Source of the DNA: Phoronis australis
Taxonomy: Eukaryota; Phoronida; Phoronidae
Direction of reading: 5' to 3'
Assembly (NCBI GenBank): GCA_002633005.1
Contig: NMRA01000034.1
Location: 707,766 to 767,765 of the forward strand
Length of the DNA stretch: 60,000 bases
Shown here: positions 57,580 to 60,000 of the stretch, piece after piece
How positions within the stretch are numbered: the first letter of the stretch is position 1
Layout of the letters: each line of letters starts with the position of its first letter
Notes under the pieces: generated by a model
The model's input: only the letters and a program-made list of their open reading frames with translations
Databases searched by the model: none
Told to the model about the DNA's origin: nothing
Program-made: the position numbers and the translations under genes

Positions 57580-58147
57580 GGCGTCAAGTTGGTATTCTAG
57601 CTTTTGTCGTTAGGAATTGAGCCAATAGTCAATCCTGTCTTCCGTGGCTCTTAGTTATACAATTACCACAATTACAAAATCGATACTACAAAACAACTTG
57701 AATTATTTTTAAACATTTGCTTTTTATCTTGTGTTTGAATCTAGTCGTTTGGAAGACACCATGGGAATAACTAGGGTTTTCTCAGGAAATGCCAGTGCAA
57801 GTGCCTGTGTGTATAGTCCAATTTGTTTTCGTTGACATTCTCATTTCTCACCACAAATAATTTGATGTAATGAGTCTCTTGTTTTTGTTGAAGGAGAACG
57901 TTGTGCCTTAATCATTTGATTTCTGTGCCAGTAGAATTGAAACAGTAACATCAAGCTAGTTTTTTTTACACATTTATGTGGTTTATATATGAATTTTTAT
58001 GTGTTACGTCTTATTTGAAATTATGTTTACATGTTGTTATGAAAGTGTAGCAGCTGACTCACCTGCAGGTGATTCTGAATTGAGCTCATTTTAAAGTCAG
58101 ACCGTTAGTTTTAACCCTTGCGACAATCTAAATTTTCTTTGAATTAC

Positions 58148-58724
58148 CATACTCGTCTGGTTAATAGCCATGCTTGGCTTACGACCTGTCCCCAATTCCT
58201 ACTATCGAGGCTTCTCTTTACAAGTGCCAGTCTTCGTGAATGTTCGTCACATCAGAATTTCAGCTAAAAAGTATCCGCTTACCTTGGAGTGTTTAGCAGA
58301 TCAGCAGAATCTTACCCGCACTGGCCTGCTCTTTACTGAAGGAGATATGAAATGGTTATTTTGGATTGCGCTCTTTTTAACGCCGTATGCAATGAGCTGT
58401 ACAACTGATCTCATTGATTGTGTGCGAAAATGGTGAATACATTTGGAAGAGCAGTGCAAAACTAGACTCGATAAGCGTAATTCTTGCATTACATTTAAAG
58501 ATATTCTGTATAAAAAGTGAGGACATGCTACTGAACTACTATGCTTGATTAACTCCTTATTACAATGTCTTCAATCCGCCGATGTTTACCGTATGGGTTG
58601 CTTGAATTAGCACCCATCCCAGACTTCTCAAAAGGTTTGCTTTTAAGCACCTATGCTTAGCTCAACGATTTTGATTTTTGAGTTCTCAATCTAACCGCTT
58701 CTGTCGGTTACCCAGACGAGTATG
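58148..58724. repeat. 17 bp inverted repeats 577 bp apart
   Basis: CATACTCGTCTGGTTAA (58148-58164) and its reverse complement with one mismatch (58708-58724). The interval could be a MITE, but no target duplication is visible. Confidence 0.4.
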
Positions 58725-58839
58725 ATACAGCTTTTGGTACAGCTTTACCATAATTTTTTATTTTGTTGTATTTGTTGTTAACGGTTATTAAGTATTAAGA
58801 CTAAATACACTTGTTATCGTAAGTGAATGTAATATTATT

Positions 58840-58845
58840 AATAAA
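58840..58845 (+). terminator. Candidate polyadenylation signal AATAAA
   Basis: AATAAA followed within 20 nt by a T/G-containing segment (58848-58875). It is the first canonical hexamer after the transporter stop codon. Confidence 0.4.
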
Positions 58846-58865
58846 ACATTTCTGAAAATGTGCTG

Positions 58866-60000
58866 CTTTGTGTGTCGTACCTCAACTGTACTTCACTTAC
58901 CGTTACAAACTCGCACTGTGGAATGAGTATAACAACATCAATGATCAGCTAGTCAGGATACAGCCATGTCTTTATCAGTTTGATACCAATAGCAAAGTTG
59001 GTAAACCATTGTTTACATAGTCCAGTTATCTCATTGTCTGCTTTCACCTGATAATGTCAAGTAATCCAGCAATTATGTTGTAAATGCTAACTGGTATTTA
59101 AAAACACTTTTTCTAAACGACATTCAACAAATGTCATAAAGAGCATGTGTTTTATATGAAATACTATCAACGGTCGACTTTCAGAGAAATTTGACTTAAA
59201 TTTCACCAGCCGATTCCTTTGTGCGACTGTAAGCTCTGACCCACATACTACCACAGCATTGTGTACCAACACAATAGGTTTGTTTGTCAAGATTAATTCA
59301 AAGTGATACTAGAACAGATCCTGATGTTGGAAATTTCTTGCTTTTAACAGTCCAGGGTAATCGTACGTAACGACAGCAAGATGATTAGACTTGAAAGGGC
59401 ATTTGTCTTCCAGTTATTGTATATGTAAGCATGGCATGTAAAGGTGCAACTTTCTTTAACTTCAAAACTATGCATTCAAGTGCACATGAAGGTTCATCCA
59501 GTATGTTTGAAGCACTTAAAAACATAATCACTACAAAATAGGGACAGTGCAGGCTATAAAATGCATGCAAATATGGGAGATTTGTAAATGACTGTAAACT
59601 GGTAATTTGGTTTACAATCTGGGAAATAACCTTCCCTCAGATTACAAGTGAATGGAAATAAAATGTACAATTCAATATTTTAATATCGTATATGATGTTA
59701 AGTTATTTAAAAGAACAATAGGTTTACTGCATTTTGAGAACCAGTTTTCACCACTGAATAACAGGCATCAAACTGGACAAGCCTTTTAAAACAGACAAGA
59801 CTTGATTATTTCCTATTGTCAAATAGTTTATCTGAAACTGTCAGTGCTACTGATCAGATTCCGAAATATTCCACCAATCACAATGCTCTTATTGCTCAGA
59901 AGTCTAAGGCTGATTGGACATTAAATTTCATTGATGACCAACATAAAACAACTGAGCTTTTTACACATAACACGAGCTGTCATTCACTCAAAAGATTGTG
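58866..60000. other. Stretch without a supported gene
   Basis: AT-rich; no frame with splice or domain support. A second AATAAA is at 59657-59662. Confidence 0.55.

Larger units (their letters stand above)
56913..58865 (+). other. ABCB1: Probable 3' UTR of the transporter
   Basis: No further exon is needed after the stop, and the first AATAAA downstream on this strand is at 58840-58845. The stretch includes an inverted repeat at 57283-57433, a 48 bp tandem duplication at 57484-57579 and a pair of 17 bp inverted repeats at 58148 and 58724. Use of that polyadenylation signal is inference. Confidence 0.45.

Noticed and set aside
58170-58436. 88-codon frame downstream of the transporter stop
   Set aside because: Lies in the probable 3' UTR between inverted repeats; no homology recognised and no splice signals.

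Overview
This is a eukaryotic (animal) genomic window. It is AT-rich by eye, its introns are bounded by GT/AG, and most of it is introns and degraded repeats. The only gene I can identify firmly is a full-transporter ABC gene of the ABCB1 / P-glycoprotein (multidrug resistance) type on the + strand. It has 24 coding exons from 30360 to 56912. Together they encode 1284 residues plus a stop, in the order TMD1-NBD1-linker-TMD2-NBD2, and every splice phase closes. The exon(s) carrying the start codon and the short cytosolic N-terminus were not found and must lie upstream of 30360. The species cannot be named. The repeat content (CR1/L2-like LINEs, a Penelope-like element with a GIY-YIG domain, hAT-like and TTAA-site small elements) and the apparent unmerged alleles suggest a heterozygous marine-type invertebrate; this is inference.

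Layout. 1-263: acceptor and last coding exon of an unrecognised + strand gene. 264-20600: gene-poor, with two hAT-type MITEs (3683, 6923), tandem repeats (4595-5030), a ~745 bp direct duplication that looks like two unmerged alleles (5441-6931), the 3' end of a LINE (7240), a Penelope-like fragment between inverted terminal copies (9351-10131), a duplicated segment with a hairpin (10623-10948), a 40 bp palindrome (11879) and several small inverted-repeat elements. One of these carries a hammerhead-like core (17453-17694). 20690-22490: CpG-richer, with a THAP-like exon on the minus strand. 24186-25043: LINE 3' end on the minus strand. 25211-25420: 19 bp minisatellite. 28270-29640: a diverged satellite with a three-monomer higher-order period, directly upstream of the transporter exons.

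30360-56912 is the transporter gene. Both nucleotide-binding domains keep Walker A, Q-loop, LSGGQ signature, Walker B with catalytic Glu, and H-loop, so both composite ATP sites should work. Its introns hold the most interesting structure: a three-fold 65 bp tandem repeat that copies a splice donor (33231-33425), a 459 bp palindromic TTAA element (41128-41586), a candidate 9 nt in-frame microexon in the linker (40944-40952), a CpG island with exon-like reading frames (43790-44280), and two inverted copies of one MITE 20 kb apart (34423 and 55216). Downstream, a probable ~1.9 kb 3' UTR ends near AATAAA at 58840 and contains a large inverted repeat whose arms carry a hammerhead-like core. Nothing coding is supported after 58861.

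The transporter acts alone as a plasma-membrane efflux pump. No neighbouring gene has a recognisable functional link to it.
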